NCBI RefSeq assembly: GCF_036697405.1
Contig: NZ_JBAHWA010000001.1
Coordinates: 558,001-622,000 of the forward strand
Reading direction: 5' to 3'
Length of the DNA: 64,000 bases
DNA from: Lysobacter sp036697405
GTDB taxonomy: Bacteria; Pseudomonadota; Gammaproteobacteria; Xanthomonadales; Xanthomonadaceae
Positions within the stretch are counted from its first letter, which is position 1. Each line of letters opens with the position of its first letter. Position numbers and translations under genes: made by a program. The notes under the pieces are model-generated. The model was given only the letters and a program-made list of their open reading frames with translations, had not been told where the DNA came from and ran no database searches. Below, in pieces: positions 30,377 through 40,571 of this stretch.

Positions 30377-30954
30377 CAGGCCTTGGGCATCTCGATGCCG
30401 CAACGCTCGGACACGCGCTGGCCCAACTGCTCGATCTGCGCCGGGCTGACGTCGGTGTCGGGGAACTCGCGCTCCAGCACCTTGGCGGCCGGGCTCTGCA
30501 TGAACTCCATCACCTGCATCAGCTCTTCGGCGTTCATGCCCTTGAAGAACTCGACCGCCTCGGCCTTGGGCGCGCCGTCGACGGCGTTGTCGATGTTGCC
30601 CTTGACCTGCGCGCGCATGCCGGCGACGAACTTGGCGCCGCCCTGGGTCTGGCCGAAGCGGGTCCAGGCGGCGATGGTCTCGCCGTCGCCGAACAGCTGG
30701 CGGAAGGCATCGACCATGCTGGTCCTGAACTCCGGCAGCAGTTGGCCCTTGATGCAACCGCGCTGGCTGGCGCTGAAACCCTTGAACTCTTCGGCGTTGT
30801 CGATCTTGCCGGCGATCACGCGCTCGATGGCGACGTCGAAACCCAGCAGCTGCTGGATCTGCGCGACTTCGGCATCGGTCGGCACGGCCGCGTCGGCCGG
30901 GGCCGTCCAGGCCAGCCCCGCCACCAGGGCGGCGGCGAACGCTAAGGCCTTCAT
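30376..30954 (-). CDS. Secreted helical protein of unknown function, after carA
   Basis: 192 residues with a signal peptide (MKALAFAAALVAGLAWTAPA, cut near ADA). The mature chain is helical: IQQLLGFDVAIERVIAGKID, SQRGCIKGQLLPEFRTSMVD, GGAKFVAGMRAQVKGNIDN, and a C-terminal ERCGIEMPKA, with one cysteine in each half that could pair. It overlaps the carA stop by 4 bases (ATGA at 30951-30954) and its own stop overlaps the next ATG, so it is coupled on both sides. It is a probable distant paralogue of 29219-29869. Function unknown. Confidence 0.8.
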   Translation of the reverse strand: MKALAFAAALVAGLAWTAPADAAVPTDAEVAQIQQLLGFDVAIERVIAGKIDNAEEFKGFSASQRGCIKGQLLPEFRTSMVDAFRQLFGDGETIAAWTRFGQTQGGAKFVAGMRAQVKGNIDNAVDGAPKAEAVEFFKGMNAEELMQVMEFMQSPAAKVLEREFPDTDVSPAQIEQLGQRVSERCGIEMPKA

Positions 30955-32078
30955 CGCGCCGACTCCATGCTGGCGACGAAGCGATCGAACAGCGGCGCGA
31001 CGTCGTGCGGGCCCGGGCTGGCTTCCGGGTGGCCCTGGAAACTGAAGGCCGGCGCGTCGCTGAGCTCGATGCCCTGGTTGCTGCCGTCGAACAGCGAGCG
31101 GTGGATCACCCGCACGTTGGCCGGCAGCGTGGCCTCGTCGACCGCGAAGCCGTGGTTCTGCGAGGTGATCATGACCCGCCCCGTATCCAGGTCCTGGACC
31201 GGGTGGTTGGCGCCGTGGTGGCCGAATTTCATCTTCAGGGTCTTGGCGCCCGCGGCCAGGCCCAGCAGCTGATGGCCCAGGCAGATGCCGAAGGTCGGCA
31301 GCTTGCGCGCCAGGAACTCGCCGATCGCGGCGATCGCGTAGTCGCAGGGCTCCGGATCGCCGGGGCCGTTGGACAGGAACACTCCGTCGGGTTTCAGCGC
31401 CAGCACCTCGGCGGCCGAGGTCTGCGCCGGCACCACGGTCACCCGGCAGCCGCGCTCGGCGAGCATGCGCAGGATGTTGCGCTTGACGCCGAAATCGTAG
31501 GCGACGACATGGAAACGCGGTTCGGCCTGGACGAAGGCGTTGGCGTCCAGATCGAGCTGGCCGTCGCGCCATTCGTAGCGTTCGCGGGTGCTCACTTCCT
31601 TGGCCAGGTCCATGCCCTTCAGGCCGGGGAACTTGCGCGCGGCCTCGATGGCCTGGGCGGCGTTTATGCCCTCGCCCGCCATCAGCGCGCCGTTCTGGGC
31701 GCCGCGGTCGCGCAGCAGACGGGTCAGCTTGCGGGTGTCGATATCGGCGATCGCGACCACGCCGCGCTCGGCCAGCCACTGCGGCAGCGCGACCTGGCTG
31801 CGCCAATTGCTGGGGCGGCGCGGCACGTCGCGCACGATCAGGCCCGAGGCCCAGACCTGGCCGGCTTCGTCGTCCTGGTCGGTGCAGCCGGTGTTGCCCA
31901 CGTGCGGATAGGTCAGCGTGACCAGTTGGCGCGCGTAGGACGGATCGGTGAGGATTTCCTGGTAACCGGTGATGGCGGTATTGAAGACGACTTCGCCGAC
32001 GCTGAGGCCGGGCGCGCCTACGGAAACGCCCTCGAATACGGTGCCGTCTTCGAGAGCGAGGATTGCGGGTTGGGTCAC
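30951..32078 (-). CDS. carA: Carbamoyl-phosphate synthase small subunit
   Basis: 375 residues from a GTG start at 32078 (TQPAILALEDGTVFEGVSVG), matching the usual N-terminus; an upstream ATG at 32147 would add 23 residues outside the family. The class I glutamine amidotransferase domain has C266 (FGICLGHQLLG), H350 and E352 (FQGHPEASPG). It hydrolyses glutamine and passes ammonia to CarB. Unusually, its stop overlaps a secreted-protein gene, not carB. Confidence 0.95.
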   Translation of the reverse strand: MTQPAILALEDGTVFEGVSVGAPGLSVGEVVFNTAITGYQEILTDPSYARQLVTLTYPHVGNTGCTDQDDEAGQVWASGLIVRDVPRRPSNWRSQVALPQWLAERGVVAIADIDTRKLTRLLRDRGAQNGALMAGEGINAAQAIEAARKFPGLKGMDLAKEVSTRERYEWRDGQLDLDANAFVQAEPRFHVVAYDFGVKRNILRMLAERGCRVTVVPAQTSAAEVLALKPDGVFLSNGPGDPEPCDYAIAAIGEFLARKLPTFGICLGHQLLGLAAGAKTLKMKFGHHGANHPVQDLDTGRVMITSQNHGFAVDEATLPANVRVIHRSLFDGSNQGIELSDAPAFSFQGHPEASPGPHDVAPLFDRFVASMESAR

Positions 32079-32436
32079 GGGGGTCGCCTTGGCTGCCGAG
32101 GATACTGACCCCGTCCAGCGCGCACCGGCAAAACCGGCTTGCAGCAAAACACGGACGCGGTGCGGGACCGGTCCGGCGGGCGGGGTTCAGGCGAGCGAGA
32201 ATTGTACCGACGGCGACCGCCGAACGCCAGCCGCGCCGGCCCATTCGCGCGGGCGTAGGCGCGCCCGCAAACCGGCCGTTCACCTTCGCGGCAGCCGATC
32301 CGGCCTTGCGGCCCGGATCGGCAAACCGGCGCGGCGCCCCGATCCGGAGCGCTCCGCCGGGCCGGTACCGCGCGCTTACACCGGCGGATCGATACGCGCG
32401 GCGCGGCTCAGGGCCTTGAGCCCGCCGCTGGGCGAC
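32079..32436. other. Intergenic region between dapB and carA
   Basis: 358 bases without a credible gene. It should contain the carA promoter and leader. One clear hairpin is seen: GCCGATCCGG (32294-32303) with CCGGATCGGC (32313-32322), 9-base loop, no T run; it may act in dapB termination. No arginine- or pyrimidine-type operator could be recognised with confidence. Confidence 0.6.
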
Positions 32437-33162
32437 TCACAGATTCGGAAACATCAGCTCGGCCAGGCCGTAGCGGCCCGGGGCCTGGCGCACCACCTTC
32501 AGCGCCGCCTCCAGCGCGCCGCGCGCGAAGATGTCGCGGTTGCTCGCGCGGTGGATCAGCTCCAGGCGCTCGCCGGCGCTGGCGAACTGGACCGTGTGCT
32601 CGCCGACGATGTCGCCGGCGCGCAGGCTGGCGTAGTGCGGGTCGCGGCCGCTGCCGATCTCGACCGCACGCCCCAGATGCAGGGCGGTGCCCGAAGGCGC
32701 GTCGAGCTTGCGGGTGTGATGGGCCTCGACGATGTCGCAGTCCCAGGCCGGCAGCGCGGCCGCGGCGCGGCGCACCAGCTCGGTCAGCACCGCCACGCCC
32801 AGGCTGTAGTTGGCGGCCCAGACCACGGCGATGCGCGCGCTGGCCGCCTCGATCGCGCGGTTTTGCTCCGAAGACAGGCCGGTGGTGCCCGAGACCAGGG
32901 CGCAGCCGCGCTGCGCGCACAGCGCCAGCACCGGGTCGAAGCCTTCGGGCAGGCTGAAATCGATGGCGACATCGAACTCGGGGACGCCGCCGAGTTCGCT
33001 GGCGGCGAACTGCGGCACGCCGTCGACCACGCGCTGCGCCGGCGATTTGCGCGAGACCGCGGCGACCACGCCGAGATCGTCGCGGCCGGCGGCCAGGCGC
33101 AGCAGCGCCAGGCCCATGCGCCCGGAGGCGCCGTGGATCAGGAGTCGGGGGGTCTCGTTCAT
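32437..33162 (-). CDS. dapB: 4-Hydroxy-tetrahydrodipicolinate reductase
   Basis: 241 residues. The N-terminal Rossmann motif (LLIHGASGRMGLALL) binds NAD(P)H. The catalytic block VEAHHTRKLDAPSGTALHLG holds the conserved His pair, Lys and SGT substrate loop. It acts in the diaminopimelate branch for lysine and peptidoglycan. It is somewhat shorter than the Escherichia coli enzyme (273) but complete in motifs. It is upstream of carA on the same strand, as in other xanthomonads. Confidence 0.97.
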   Translation of the reverse strand: MNETPRLLIHGASGRMGLALLRLAAGRDDLGVVAAVSRKSPAQRVVDGVPQFAASELGGVPEFDVAIDFSLPEGFDPVLALCAQRGCALVSGTTGLSSEQNRAIEAASARIAVVWAANYSLGVAVLTELVRRAAAALPAWDCDIVEAHHTRKLDAPSGTALHLGRAVEIGSGRDPHYASLRAGDIVGEHTVQFASAGERLELIHRASNRDIFARGALEAALKVVRQAPGRYGLAELMFPNL

Positions 33163-33217
33163 GCCGGCAGGCTAACGGCTGGGCCGGAGTTTCGACAAGC
33201 GCCGAGGCCGCGTCGCC

Positions 33218-33751
33218 CTATCGGCCGTGATAACGCGCCAGGGTCGTACGCAGGGACTGGCCATCCGGCCCGATCAGATCGGCCGCGCGCCAGCAGCGGC
33301 CCGCGCCGCTGAAATGCAGGCGCAGCTCGCGCGCCCGCGCCGGCATATCCTCGGTCAGCACGAAGCGGTAGCGCAGCCGCACCTCGTTCGCGCCCTCGGC
33401 GAAATACTCGGGGTCGCGCGCTTCGCCGTCCTGCGCGTCCAGCCAGGGGTCGGCGTCGATCGCGCACAGGCCTTCGGCCTCGCTGCAGGCCTGCTCGCGT
33501 CGCAGCAGGCCCAGCAAGGGCGGCGCGAAGGTTTCGCGCAAGACTTCGGGCGGATCGTTCCAGAAGCTGTAGTGATCCCGGAACCAGGCCTGCGCGGCCG
33601 CCAACGGCGTTTCGCCCAGGCAGGCCGCCGACGCCGGCATCGCCAGCGCGAATACGGCGACGGCGATGCCGAGCCGGAGCACGCAGCGCAGGCGCAAACT
33701 CATCGCCGCGGCGCTCACCGAGGGGCGGAGCGAGTTGCGGCACGACCTCAT
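33218..33751 (-). CDS. Secreted protein of unknown function
   Basis: 177 residues if it starts at the ATG at 33751, whose ATGA overlaps the stop of the upstream gene and which has GAGG about 10 bases before it. The internal ATG at 33703 (MSLRLRCVLRLGIAVAVFAL) would give a tidier signal peptide and 161 residues. The mature part begins near ASAACLGETPLAAAQAWFRD and has three cysteines (including EQACSEAEGLC and GRCWRAADL). No family recognised; the fold reads as small alpha+beta. It is coupled to 33748-34080 and lies 55 bases before dapB. Confidence 0.72.
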   Translation of the reverse strand: MRSCRNSLRPSVSAAAMSLRLRCVLRLGIAVAVFALAMPASAACLGETPLAAAQAWFRDHYSFWNDPPEVLRETFAPPLLGLLRREQACSEAEGLCAIDADPWLDAQDGEARDPEYFAEGANEVRLRYRFVLTEDMPARARELRLHFSGAGRCWRAADLIGPDGQSLRTTLARYHGR

Positions 33752-34080
33752 GCGTCGGCAACCTCGGCCGAGCCCCAGCCCTGCTCCGCCGCATAGCCCT
33801 GCAAGCGTTGCAGCATCGCCCCGGCCTTGGCGCCGCGGCTGAGCTCGATATGCAGGCGGGTCTGCGGCAGTCGCGGATCCCAGTCGCTGCCGCGCACGCG
33901 GCAGACCACGCCGTCGCGGCGGCCTTCCCAGTACAGGTCCAGGGCCTGGCCCGGCCCGGTCTTCTCGATCAGGCGCGGCCGCGCGATGCCGAGCGCGCCG
34001 AACACCCGGCTCGCCGCCGCTTGCAGGCTGCAGGCGTGGCGGCCGGGCGCGAACACGAGCTCATGCGCGGGCAAGGACAC
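33748..34080 (-). CDS. Small protein of unknown function, 110 residues
   Basis: Starts with GTG at 34080 (SLPAHELVFAPGRHACSLQA). No signal peptide or membrane segment. It contains LYWEGRRDGVVCRVRGSDWD and ends YAAEQGWGSAEVADA. It starts 19 bases after the DUF3857 gene stop and its own stop overlaps the next start, so the three genes form one unit. Not recognised. Confidence 0.65.
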   Translation of the reverse strand: MSLPAHELVFAPGRHACSLQAAASRVFGALGIARPRLIEKTGPGQALDLYWEGRRDGVVCRVRGSDWDPRLPQTRLHIELSRGAKAGAMLQRLQGYAAEQGWGSAEVADA

Positions 34081-34099
34081 GGCGATGCGTCCTGCCCGC

Positions 34100-36031
34100 C
34101 TACTGGTACACCACCTGCGACTTCAGGTTCGGCAGCACCTTCTTGGCGAAGGCCTGGAAGGCGCGGTTGTACTCCGGCGTGCACAGCGGCCCCGGCGTGC
34201 CGTCCTCGAATACGCGGCTGGCCTCGAGCACGTTGCCCTTGAGGCTGTAGCTGGCCTGGTAGCGCAGGCCGCCGGATTCGAGCGAAAGATTCGACGGCAC
34301 CGCGATCACCTTCATGCCGGCCGGGAACTCGATCCGGTAGATCTCCTCCGAGCGCCCGCCCGTGCAGGCGGTGTCGCCCTGTTCGCTGATGTCCTCGTTG
34401 GCGCTGGCGGCGAAGCTCGCCACCGGCATCGGGTTCATGAACAAGGGCCCGAGCGGGATCGCACCCGGCACCGGCAGCATCTGCGCGACCTCGAACTCGG
34501 CGTCGTAGTTCTGGGTGTCGATCAGGGCCTTGGGATCGTCGTGGCGGAAGCTGCCTTGGGCGACCAGGCCGCCGGCGCGGAAGTAGTTCTTGACCAGGTC
34601 CTGGGACTGCTCCTGGGTCAGGCCGCGCAAGGCCTCGCGCAGGGTGATCGCCGGAAAGCCCGATACCTCCACCGCGACCTTGCCCTTGATCGAGCCGTCC
34701 TCGGCCACGGTCAGGTGGGTGGTCATGCGCTGGCGATTGCGGCCGGAGCGGTAGGCGGGTGTCTGCGCGCTCAGCTCGGGGCGGTCGACGCGCAGCACCG
34801 GCTTGCCGGCCACGCTCACCGGCAGATCGCCGAAGGGGATGCCCTTGGCGGTGGCGTCCAGGTACAGGTCCAGCCCGGGCAGGTAATTGATCACGTGGTT
34901 GACGCTGGAAGCGACCGGAATCTCGGGCAGTTGGTACACGTTGCCGGCGTTGACCAGGGCCTGGCTGGCCTCGATGCCCTTGGCCGCCAGCAGCGCCTGC
35001 AGCAGGGTCGCGTGGTCCTTGCAATCGCCCAGGCGGTTGTCGAGCACGAAGTCCTGGTCGCGCGGCACCACCGCGCCCAGGCCGATGCAGTTGCCGCCGT
35101 AATGGATGTTGGTCGACACCCATTCGTACAGGGCGCGCGCAACCTCGCGCTGGTCGGTCTTGCCGGCGGCGATCTCGTCGGCGAGCTTGCGCACGCGCGC
35201 GGTCGGCACCGCCTTGGGCAGCGCGCGCTCGCCGTAGGCGCGCGCGATGTCGCCGTAGCTGCGGAAGGTCGAATAGGCGAAGCCGGGGAACCGATCGACG
35301 CGGTACACCGAGTTATCGCGGTTCTTGCGCTTGCGCGGCGCGAGGTTCCGATAGCTCCATTCGACGATGCGGCGATCGCCGACGGTCTCGTCGCGCACTT
35401 GCTTCATCGCGCCCCAGGCCTTGTGCTGGGCCCACATCGCGGCCGGCGCGTCGATCTTGATGCGCACGTCGCCCATGTACTGGCTGTCGCCGTAGCTGTC
35501 GAGTTCGGAGAACTGGCGATCGAACATCGGCTGCTTGCCGGTCAGCCGGTAGGACAGCACCACCGTGTCGCCGGCGACGACATCGGGAAAGATCAGGCTG
35601 GTGGTGGCGATGTCGGAGAAGGCCGGCCCGCCGCCGTCGCGGCCGTCGTTGGTTTCGACCTGGAAGTTGGACTTGGGCACGTCGATGCGGCGGCCGTCGG
35701 CCTTGCGCGTATAGGCCTCGATCACGTCCAACTGCTGGATGCTGGCGCTGTAGCTGATCGATTCGCGCTTGGCGTATTCGACCGCGCGCTCGTCCAGCAC
35801 CTTGACCTGCATTTCGCGCTGTTCGACGTAGCTGCCGTCGGGCTGCACGGTGTAGCTCAGGTGCGCGCGCTCGTTGCGCATCGGCTCGTCGGGCGCGGCC
35901 TGCGCCGCCGGGGCCAGGGCTACCGGAGCCTGAGCCGGCGCCGCGGCGGACGCGGCGTCCTGGGCCAGGGCGCTGGCGCACGCCAGCGCCAGACCGATCG
36001 CGGCGCACAGCCGCCGTGTTGCGATACGCAT
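34100..36031 (-). CDS. Secreted DUF3857 / transglutaminase-like protein
   Basis: 643 residues from MRIATRRLCAAIGLALACAS, a signal peptide cut near ALAQ. An Ala/Pro-rich linker leads to DUF3857 at about 55-215 and a transglutaminase-like core at about 265-380 with C in LGDCKDHATLLQALL, H in SVNHVINYLPG and D in LDLYLDATA, so the Cys-His-Asp triad seems complete. A C-terminal beta-rich region follows. Such proteins are periplasmic, and their reaction is unknown (amide hydrolysis or transfer is possible). Two small coupled genes follow. Confidence 0.87.
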   Translation of the reverse strand: MRIATRRLCAAIGLALACASALAQDAASAAAPAQAPVALAPAAQAAPDEPMRNERAHLSYTVQPDGSYVEQREMQVKVLDERAVEYAKRESISYSASIQQLDVIEAYTRKADGRRIDVPKSNFQVETNDGRDGGGPAFSDIATTSLIFPDVVAGDTVVLSYRLTGKQPMFDRQFSELDSYGDSQYMGDVRIKIDAPAAMWAQHKAWGAMKQVRDETVGDRRIVEWSYRNLAPRKRKNRDNSVYRVDRFPGFAYSTFRSYGDIARAYGERALPKAVPTARVRKLADEIAAGKTDQREVARALYEWVSTNIHYGGNCIGLGAVVPRDQDFVLDNRLGDCKDHATLLQALLAAKGIEASQALVNAGNVYQLPEIPVASSVNHVINYLPGLDLYLDATAKGIPFGDLPVSVAGKPVLRVDRPELSAQTPAYRSGRNRQRMTTHLTVAEDGSIKGKVAVEVSGFPAITLREALRGLTQEQSQDLVKNYFRAGGLVAQGSFRHDDPKALIDTQNYDAEFEVAQMLPVPGAIPLGPLFMNPMPVASFAASANEDISEQGDTACTGGRSEEIYRIEFPAGMKVIAVPSNLSLESGGLRYQASYSLKGNVLEASRVFEDGTPGPLCTPEYNRAFQAFAKKVLPNLKSQVVYQ

Positions 36032-36193
36032 CCCTTCCCCCTGTTCCTCGGTGGCGACGCGCGCCTTGCGGAATGGTTCCGCGCCGCGCCGTCCTGAGCC
36101 GGCCCAACGCCGGATGCGAGACGTTCTATCACATCGCGCGGGCACCGCTAAGACCGGTCCGGCGCAAGCCCGCCGAGACACATCGCGGCCACG

Positions 36194-36216
36194 AAAAAGG
36201 GGGCCGCGGCCCCCTT
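36194..36216 (-). terminator. Rho-independent terminator after dnaJ
   Basis: Perfect 20-base palindrome AAGGGGGCCGCGGCCCCCTT at 36197-36216; on the minus strand it runs straight into TTTTT. It lies 23 bases past the dnaJ stop and ends the heat-shock transcript. Confidence 0.88.
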
Positions 36217-36238
36217 GGTCGACAGGCCGGCGCCGACC

Positions 36239-37363
36239 TCAGGAGGTCATCCGGTCCCAGAAGCCCTTGACGCCGTCGAGGAAGGTCGAGGAACGCGGCG
36301 AATGCTTGCGCGCGCCTTCGCCGATGAAGGTCGCTTCGAACTTCTCCAACAGCTCGCGCTGCTCGACGGTCAGGTTGACCGGCGTTTCCACCACCACCCG
36401 GCAGTACAGATCGCCGGGCTTGCGGCTGCGCACCGACTTCACGCCCTTGTCGCGCAGGCGGAACAGCTTGCCGCTCTGGGTCTCGAACGGAATCCGCAGC
36501 TCGACCTCGCCGCCCAGCGTGGGCACGCGGATGGTGTCGCCGAGCGCGGCCTGGGAGATGCGGATCGGTACTTCGCAATGCAGGTCGTCGCCGTCGCGCT
36601 GGAAGATCTCGTGCTCGCGCACGCGCACTTCCACGTACAGGTCGCCGGGCGGCGAACCGGCCGGGCCGGCCTCGCCTTCGCCGGTCAGGCGGATGCGATC
36701 GCCGTTGTCGACGCCGGCCGGAATCTTGACCTGCAGGGTCTTGGTGCGTTCGACCCGGCCCTGGCCGTGGCAGTCCTTGCAGGGGTCGGCGATGGTCTGG
36801 CCACGGCCGCCGCAATGCGGGCAGGCCTGCTGCATGGAGAAGATGCCGCGCTGGAACCGGACCTGGCCGCGGCCGTTGCAGGTGGCGCAGGTTTCCAGCT
36901 TGCCGTCGGCCGAACCCGAGCCGTGGCAGGTGTCGCATTCGTCCAGGGTCGGGATTTCGATCTGCTTGTCCAGGCCGCCGACCGCTTCCTCCAGCGACAG
37001 CTCCATCACGTAGCCGATGTCGGCGCCGCGGCGCGGACCGCGCTGGGCGCCGCCGCCGAAGATGTTGCCGAAGATGTCGCCGAAGATGTCGCCCATGTCG
37101 GCGTAGCCGGCGCCACCGCCGCCACCGCCCATGCCGTGCTCGAACGCGGCGTGGCCGTGCTGGTCGTAGGCGCGCCGGCGGTTGCCGTCGGACAGCACCT
37201 CGTAGGCCTCCTTGCACTCCTTGAACGCGGCCTCGGCGGACTTGTCGTCGGGGTTGCGGTCCGGGTGGTGCTTCATCGCGCAGCGCCGATAGGCCTTCTT
37301 CAGGTCTTCGTCGCTGGCGTTGCGGGCCACGCCCAGCACTTCGTAGTAGTCGCGTTTGCTCAT
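36239..37363 (-). CDS. dnaJ: Hsp40 co-chaperone DnaJ
   Basis: 374 residues. The J domain has the HPD triad at 33-35 (KHHPDRNPDD). A Gly/Phe-rich linker follows (MGGGGGGAGYADMGDIFGDI). Four CxxCxGxG zinc repeats are present (CDTCHGSG, CATCNGRG, CPHCGGRG, CKDCHGQG), then the C-terminal substrate domains. It delivers clients to DnaK and stimulates its ATPase. It is the last gene of the heat-shock set, 173 bases after dnaK with a repeat-filled gap between. Confidence 0.98.
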   Translation of the reverse strand: MSKRDYYEVLGVARNASDEDLKKAYRRCAMKHHPDRNPDDKSAEAAFKECKEAYEVLSDGNRRRAYDQHGHAAFEHGMGGGGGGAGYADMGDIFGDIFGNIFGGGAQRGPRRGADIGYVMELSLEEAVGGLDKQIEIPTLDECDTCHGSGSADGKLETCATCNGRGQVRFQRGIFSMQQACPHCGGRGQTIADPCKDCHGQGRVERTKTLQVKIPAGVDNGDRIRLTGEGEAGPAGSPPGDLYVEVRVREHEIFQRDGDDLHCEVPIRISQAALGDTIRVPTLGGEVELRIPFETQSGKLFRLRDKGVKSVRSRKPGDLYCRVVVETPVNLTVEQRELLEKFEATFIGEGARKHSPRSSTFLDGVKGFWDRMTS

Positions 37364-37371
37364 GGGCGCAG

Positions 37372-37534
37372 GTCGGGAATCGGGAATTGAGAGTCGGGAA
37401 TCGTTAAATCAAAAACAGGCGGCGCGTGGGTACGCCTGCCGCCCGCGACGGATACAAGAAAGGGGAATCGGGTGTCGACGGACCGCAAGCACAAGCCGCG
37501 TACCCATTCCCGATTCCCCATTCTCCATTCCCGG
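37372..37534. repeat. Degenerate GGGAATC repeats forming a large inverted structure, dnaK-dnaJ gap
   Basis: GGGAATC-like units (TCGGGAATCGGGAATTG, AGTCGGGAATCG) near 37375-37403 and inverted units (CATTCCCGATTCCCC, CATTCTCCATTCCC) near 37504-37532. Another GGGGAATCGGG lies near 37462. They could pair across about 130 bases in the dnaK-dnaJ mRNA. The unit is related to the GGGATTC array at 43643-43712. Confidence 0.7.
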
Positions 37535-37536
37535 CT

Positions 37537-39447
<1,911 letters not shown>

Positions 39448-39587
39448 GGTGTTGTTCCCTCTCGAATGCTTTTGATGTTGCGGCTGCCGTGCAGGCGCCG
39501 ATGTGCGTTATTTGGGGTCCGGTCGCGGGCGGTTCAAGCGCCCCCGCCCTCGCCCGTCGGCCGTGGCGCGCTCGCGCCGGCGACCGT

Positions 39588-40103
39588 TCAGGCGTCCTGG
39601 GCGACCACGACCAGGGCCGGGCGCAGCAGGCGCTCGTTCAACAGCCAACCCTTCTGGTAGACCTGGACCACGTGGTTCGGGGCCACGCCCGGCGCCGGCA
39701 CCATGCTCATGGCCTGGTGCTGCTCGGGGTTGAACGGCTGGCCGGTCGGATCGACCGCGACCAGGCCGTTGTCGCCGGCGACCTTGAGCAGCTGGCGCAG
39801 GGTCAGCTCCATGCCCTCGCGCAGCGCGCTGGCGTCGCCGCCGGCGGCGGCCAGGCCGGCTTCCAGGCTGTCGATCACCGGCAGCAGGGCGCCGAGCAGG
39901 CGCTCGTTGGCGAACTTGCGCGCCATGTCGATGTCGCGCGCCAGGCGCTTGCGCTGGTTGTCGAGTTCGGCGCGCTCGCGCAGCGCGTCCTCGCGGGCCT
40001 GGGCCAGTTCGGCGCGCAGGGTCTCGACCTCGTTCGGCGCGACGGCGGCGGCCGCGTCCTGCGCATCGGGCTGGAGTTCGGGATTGGGATCGTGGTGGCT
40101 CAT
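39588..40103 (-). CDS. grpE: Nucleotide exchange factor GrpE
   Basis: 171 residues from MSHHDPNPELQPDAQDAAAA. A long N-terminal coiled coil (ETLRAELAQAREDALRERAE) includes DNQRKRLARDIDMARKFANE. The C-terminal beta domain has FNPEQHQAMSMVPAPGVAPN and VVQVYQKGWLLNERLLRPA. It releases ADP from DnaK. A well-formed sigma-32 promoter lies 42-69 bases before the ATG (see that entry), so grpE-dnaK-dnaJ can be induced by heat independently of hrcA. Confidence 0.97.
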   Translation of the reverse strand: MSHHDPNPELQPDAQDAAAAVAPNEVETLRAELAQAREDALRERAELDNQRKRLARDIDMARKFANERLLGALLPVIDSLEAGLAAAGGDASALREGMELTLRQLLKVAGDNGLVAVDPTGQPFNPEQHQAMSMVPAPGVAPNHVVQVYQKGWLLNERLLRPALVVVAQDA

Positions 40104-40571
40104 GCTGGGCTGGGTCCTGGCGGTACTTCCGCGACAGGGGCAGCTATTGGGGCCGCGCCCAGGCCGTTCAAGTGCGCGCCGCGCAGAAGTGCCACGATCT
40201 GCGGCGATCGTGCGGCAACAGCGGCTAGCACCGTGGTTCGATGCCGTTTTTGGGACGATGGCGGGGGCGCGGGCCGAATGATTCGGCCATCGCCGCTTAT
40301 CGGGGCCTGGCGCCGAGGCGGCGATGCCGGGGCGCGGGGCGTTCGCAGCCCCTGTGGGAGCGGCGTAAGCCGCGATGGGGTTCGGCGACGGTGATACCCG
40401 CATCGCGTGTGGGGTTCGATCGCGGCTTACGCCGCTCCCACAAGGGGCTGCGGCTTGGTGGAGGACGCAGGTTGCGACGGCTGTTGGAGGTCGCGGTCGC
40501 GGCTTACGCCGCTCCTACCCTAAGGCCGGTCCGCCTTTCCCCTAAGGCCGGTCCGTCTTTCGGTCGCGCGC
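40104..40571. repeat. Repeat-filled gap between hrcA and grpE
   Basis: 468 bases with no gene. Besides the sigma-32 promoter it holds three copies of a dispersed palindromic element: GTGGGAGCGGCGTAAGCCGC within 40345-40375 (forward), its inverse within 40420-40451, and a shorter inverse at 40497-40518. The first two copies form an inverted repeat that could fold into a long hairpin. A 16-base direct repeat CCCTAAGGCCGGTCCG occurs at 40518-40533 and 40540-40555. Elements of this GGAGCGGCGTAAGCCGC kind are common between genes in Xanthomonadaceae. Confidence 0.85.
40145..40172 (-). promoter_or_regulatory. Sigma-32 heat-shock promoter of grpE-dnaK-dnaJ
   Basis: On the minus strand: CTTGAAC (40172-40166), 13-base spacer, CCCCAATA (40152-40145). 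The sigma-32 consensus is CTTGAAA, 13-15 bases, CCCCATNT. Position and spacing fit grpE transcription, with a leader of about 35 bases. Confidence 0.75.
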
